Shown here: positions 57,390 through 59,624 of the stretch, piece by piece
Position numbering within the stretch: position 1 is the first letter of the stretch
Layout of the letters: each line of letters opens with the position of its first letter
NCBI GenBank assembly: GCA_913055615.1
Contig: CAJXKK010000017.1
Location: 1-59,624 of the forward strand
Source of the DNA: an uncultured Ectothiorhodospiraceae bacterium
GTDB lineage: Bacteria > Pseudomonadota > Gammaproteobacteria > XJ16 > Halofilaceae
Direction of reading: 5' to 3'
Length of the DNA stretch: 59,624 nucleotides
Position numbers and translations under genes: made by a program
Notes under the pieces: generated by a model
Database searches by the model: none
What the model saw: only the letters and a program-made list of their open reading frames with translations
Told to the model about the DNA's origin: nothing

Positions 57390-59318
57390 ATGCCCGATAT
57401 TACCCTCCCGGACGGCAGTCGCCGTCACTTCGATGAGGCCGTCACTGTTGGCGATGTCGCGACCGATATCGGTCCTGGACTCGCGAAGGCCGCCGTCGGC
57501 GGCCGGGTCGATGGCGAACTGGTCGATACCGATTACACGGTCGAGCACGACGCCGAGCTCGCCATCGTCACGCCGAAAGACGAGGACGGTCTGCACATGA
57601 TCCGTCACTCGACCGCGCACCTGATGGCGCAGGCCGTGCAGCAGCTCTATCCCGAGGCGCAGGTCACGATCGGGCCGGTGATCGAAGACGGCTTCTACTA
57701 CGATTTCGCCTATGCGCGCTCTTTCACCCCCGAGGACCTCGAAGCGATCGAGGCGCGGATGACCGAACTCGCCCAGGCCGATATCCCGATCGAGCGCTCG
57801 GTCATGGACCGCGACGACGCGATCGGCTTTTTCCTGGACAAGGGCGAGAAGTACAAGGCCGAGATTGTCCGCGAGATCCCGCAGGGCGAGACCATTTCGC
57901 TCTACCGCCAGGACGATTTCATCGACCTGTGCCGGGGCCCGCATGTGCCGAGTACCGGGCGGTTGGGCTCATTCAAGCTGATGAAGGTGGCCGGCGCCTA
58001 TTGGCGCGGCGACTCGAACAACGAGATGCTGCAGCGTATCTATGGCACCGCATGGCCCGACAAAAAGCAGCTCAGGCAGTATCTCCACCGGCTGGAAGAG
58101 GCCGCGAAACGCGACCACCGCAAGCTGGGGCGGCAGCTCGACCTGTTCCATTTCCAGGAAGACGCGCCGGGCATGGTGTTCTGGCACGAGCGCGGCTGGG
58201 CGCTGTATCGCGTGCTCGAGGATTACATGCGCGCGCGCCAGCTGGAGTACGGCTACGAGGAAGTGCATACGCCGCAGATCCTCGATCGCGACCTCTGGAA
58301 GCGTTCGGGCCACTGGGACAAGTTCCGCGACAACATGTTCTCGACCTCGATCGAGGAGCATGACTACGCGATCAAGCCGATGAACTGCCCCGGCCATGTC
58401 CAGCTGTTCAACCAGGGCCTGAAGAGTTATCGCGATCTCCCCGAGAAGATTGCGGAATTCGGGGTCGTGCACCGCAACGAGGCCTCGGGGACGCTGCACG
58501 GCTTGATGCGCGCGCGCCGCTTCACGCAGGACGATGCGCACGTGTTCTGCACCGAGGCGCAGCTGCAGCACGAGATCGCCGAGCTGATCGACATGACCCT
58601 GCAGGTCTACTCCGACTTCGGCTTCGACGACATCGACATCGCGCTGTCGCTGCGCCCGGCCACGCGCGTGGGCTCGGATGAGGCCTGGGACCGCTCGGAA
58701 CGCGCGCTCGGCGAGGCGCTGGACGCGCGCGGACTCGCCCACAGCGTCCAGCCGGGCGAAGGCGCGTTCTACGGCCCGAAGATCGAGTTCGTGCTCAAGG
58801 ACTGCCTCGGCCGCGCCTGGCAGTGCGGCACGATCCAGCTCGATTTCTCCATGCCGGGTCGCCTGGGTGCGCAGTACGTGGACGAGCACGGCGAGAAGCA
58901 GGTTCCCGTGATGATCCACCGCGCGATCCTCGGGTCGATGGAGCGCTTCATCGGCATCCTGATCGAGCACTTCGAGGGCCGGCTGCCGACCTGGCTGGCG
59001 CCGGTGCAGGCGGTGGTGCTGAATATCACGGACGAGCAGGCCGAGCGCGCCCGCGAGGCCGAAAAATCCCTGAAAAAGCAGGGAATTCGGGTGGTTGCCG
59101 ACTTGAGGAACGAGAAGATCGGCTATAAAATCCGGGAACACACGCTCCAGCGTATCCCCTACATGCTCGTGATCGGGCAGCGGGAGCTGGAAACCGGGGC
59201 CGTGGCCGTACGCACCCGTGACGGCCGGGATCTCGGCAGTCGCCCCTTCGAGGCGGTGGCCGCCGGCCTGGTCGACGAGGATGCCAGCCACGGTCGTTTC
59301 GTTCTGGAGGGGGCCTAA
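57390..59318 (+). CDS. thrS: Threonyl-tRNA synthetase
   Basis: A 642-residue class II synthetase. It has an N-terminal TGS domain ([14 protein letters not shown]), the editing domain with the zinc/His motif [14 protein letters not shown] and [16 protein letters not shown], and a catalytic core with PKHM-type motifs [12 protein letters not shown] (zinc Cys), [28 protein letters not shown] (quoted in part), FYGPKIEF and [15 protein letters not shown]. An anticodon-binding domain follows. The start at 57390 matches the usual MPxITLPDGS beginning; an ATG four codons upstream (57378) with AGGGG at good distance is an alternative. infC follows after one base. Confidence 0.96.
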   Translation: MPDITLPDGSRRHFDEAVTVGDVATDIGPGLAKAAVGGRVDGELVDTDYTVEHDAELAIVTPKDEDGLHMIRHSTAHLMAQAVQQLYPEAQVTIGPVIEDGFYYDFAYARSFTPEDLEAIEARMTELAQADIPIERSVMDRDDAIGFFLDKGEKYKAEIVREIPQGETISLYRQDDFIDLCRGPHVPSTGRLGSFKLMKVAGAYWRGDSNNEMLQRIYGTAWPDKKQLRQYLHRLEEAAKRDHRKLGRQLDLFHFQEDAPGMVFWHERGWALYRVLEDYMRARQLEYGYEEVHTPQILDRDLWKRSGHWDKFRDNMFSTSIEEHDYAIKPMNCPGHVQLFNQGLKSYRDLPEKIAEFGVVHRNEASGTLHGLMRARRFTQDDAHVFCTEAQLQHEIAELIDMTLQVYSDFGFDDIDIALSLRPATRVGSDEAWDRSERALGEALDARGLAHSVQPGEGAFYGPKIEFVLKDCLGRAWQCGTIQLDFSMPGRLGAQYVDEHGEKQVPVMIHRAILGSMERFIGILIEHFEGRLPTWLAPVQAVVLNITDEQAERAREAEKSLKKQGIRVVADLRNEKIGYKIREHTLQRIPYMLVIGQRELETGAVAVRTRDGRDLGSRPFEAVAAGLVDEDASHGRFVLEGA

Positions 59319-59319
59319 T

Positions 59320-59624
59320 ATCGCTCAGGAAAAGAAGAACCGGCGCAACGAGCAGATCGACACGCAGCAGGTGCGGTTGATCGGCTCGGACGGTAATCAG
59401 GTCGGTATCGTCAATATCGAGGAGGCGCTGGACGCGGCAAGGGACGAGAACCTGGATCTCGTCGAGGTCGTGCCGAATGCGGAGCCGCCGGTGTGCCGGG
59501 TCATGGACTACGGCCGCTTCCGGTTCGAGCAGAGCAAGAAAAAGAACGCCGCCCGCAAGAAGGCGAAGCAGATCCAGATCAAGGAAGTGAAGTTCCGCCC
59601 GGGCACGGAAGAGGGCGATTATCG
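59320..59624 (+). CDS. infC: Translation initiation factor IF-3, 5' part, AUC start
   Basis: The gene begins one base after the thrS stop and runs off the right edge; about 101 codons are visible. The protein reads [20 protein letters not shown], then [20 protein letters not shown] and [22 protein letters not shown], which is unmistakably IF-3. No ATG, GTG or TTG is available at the N-terminus. The only sensible start is ATC at 59320, with GGAGG about 9 nt upstream. E. coli infC likewise uses a non-canonical AUU codon, through which IF-3 represses its own translation. Confidence 0.93.
   Translation, partial: MAQEKKNRRNEQIDTQQVRLIGSDGNQVGIVNIEEALDAARDENLDLVEVVPNAEPPVCRVMDYGRFRFEQSKKKNAARKKAKQIQIKEVKFRPGTEEGDY

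Overview
The window looks like chromosome of a high-GC gammaproteobacterium, possibly a halophilic or haloalkaliphilic Chromatiales/Ectothiorhodospiraceae-like species (this placement is inference). The support is the tRNA-Val(GAC)-thrS-infC order at the right end, an FNR-type regulator, FNR-type promoter boxes, and many overlapping ATGA/GTGA start-stop junctions. Roughly 40 genes fill the window and no IS element, prophage or CRISPR array was seen.

Layout. 1-6.5 kb: a 33-bp inverted repeat, a DksA-type zinc-finger protein, an MFS transporter, a P2-type cation ATPase and an MltB-type transglycosylase. 6.8-13.2 kb: one operon with a CBS-pair protein, a flavodoxin-fold protein, DhnA-type class I FBP aldolase, a beta-phosphoglucomutase/trehalose-6-phosphatase fusion and a GH65 disaccharide phosphorylase. 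13.3-19.2 kb: HAD hydrolase, a hydrolase/phosphoribosyltransferase/unknown operon, a COG2187-like kinase, a variant PRPP synthase and an aldo/keto reductase. 19.4-25 kb: PEP synthase, universal stress protein, class II ribonucleotide reductase, DUF2267 and GYD proteins. 25.3-30.3 kb: two near-identical Hsp20 genes flanking a CocE/NonD hydrolase plus ATP-grasp pair. 30.5-33.7 kb: SDR, GAPDH, PGK. 34.2-43.4 kb: GlgX, TreZ and a MalQ-TreY fusion in one overlapping operon. 43.5-50.7 kb: an FNR-family regulator interrupted by an in-frame stop, DUF72, a PolX-like HhH protein, a membrane pyrophosphatase, GlgC and a PlsC-like acyltransferase. 50.9-57 kb: FtsH, an SPW membrane protein, dodecin, a second flavodoxin-fold protein and GlgB. 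57.2 kb to the end: tRNA-Val, thrS and infC with an AUC start.

How it works together. Thirteen FNR/ANR/DNR-type boxes (TTGAY-N4-RTCAA, at most one mismatch) sit upstream of nearly every operon from 6.8 to 54.8 kb. Most have a TAnnnT- or CAnnnT-like -10 at the spacing expected of class II FNR promoters. The gene content (CtpF-like ATPase, Hrp1-like CBS protein, NrdZ-like RNR, HspX-like Hsp20s, USP, phosphoribosyltransferase/dienelactone-hydrolase pair, COG2187 protein, OtsB1 in two parts) closely parallels the mycobacterial DosR dormancy regulon and recalls the low-oxygen-activated (lxa) locus of Burkholderia cenocepacia. I read the window as a low-oxygen persistence island, wired to FNR instead of DosR and expanded with glycogen and trehalose turnover plus central glycolysis. 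Glycogen can be made (GlgC, GlgB), trimmed (GlgX, MalQ), converted to trehalose without ATP (TreY/TreZ) and phosphorolysed (GH65 plus beta-PGM) into glycolysis. Glycogen synthase and glycogen phosphorylase are not in the window.
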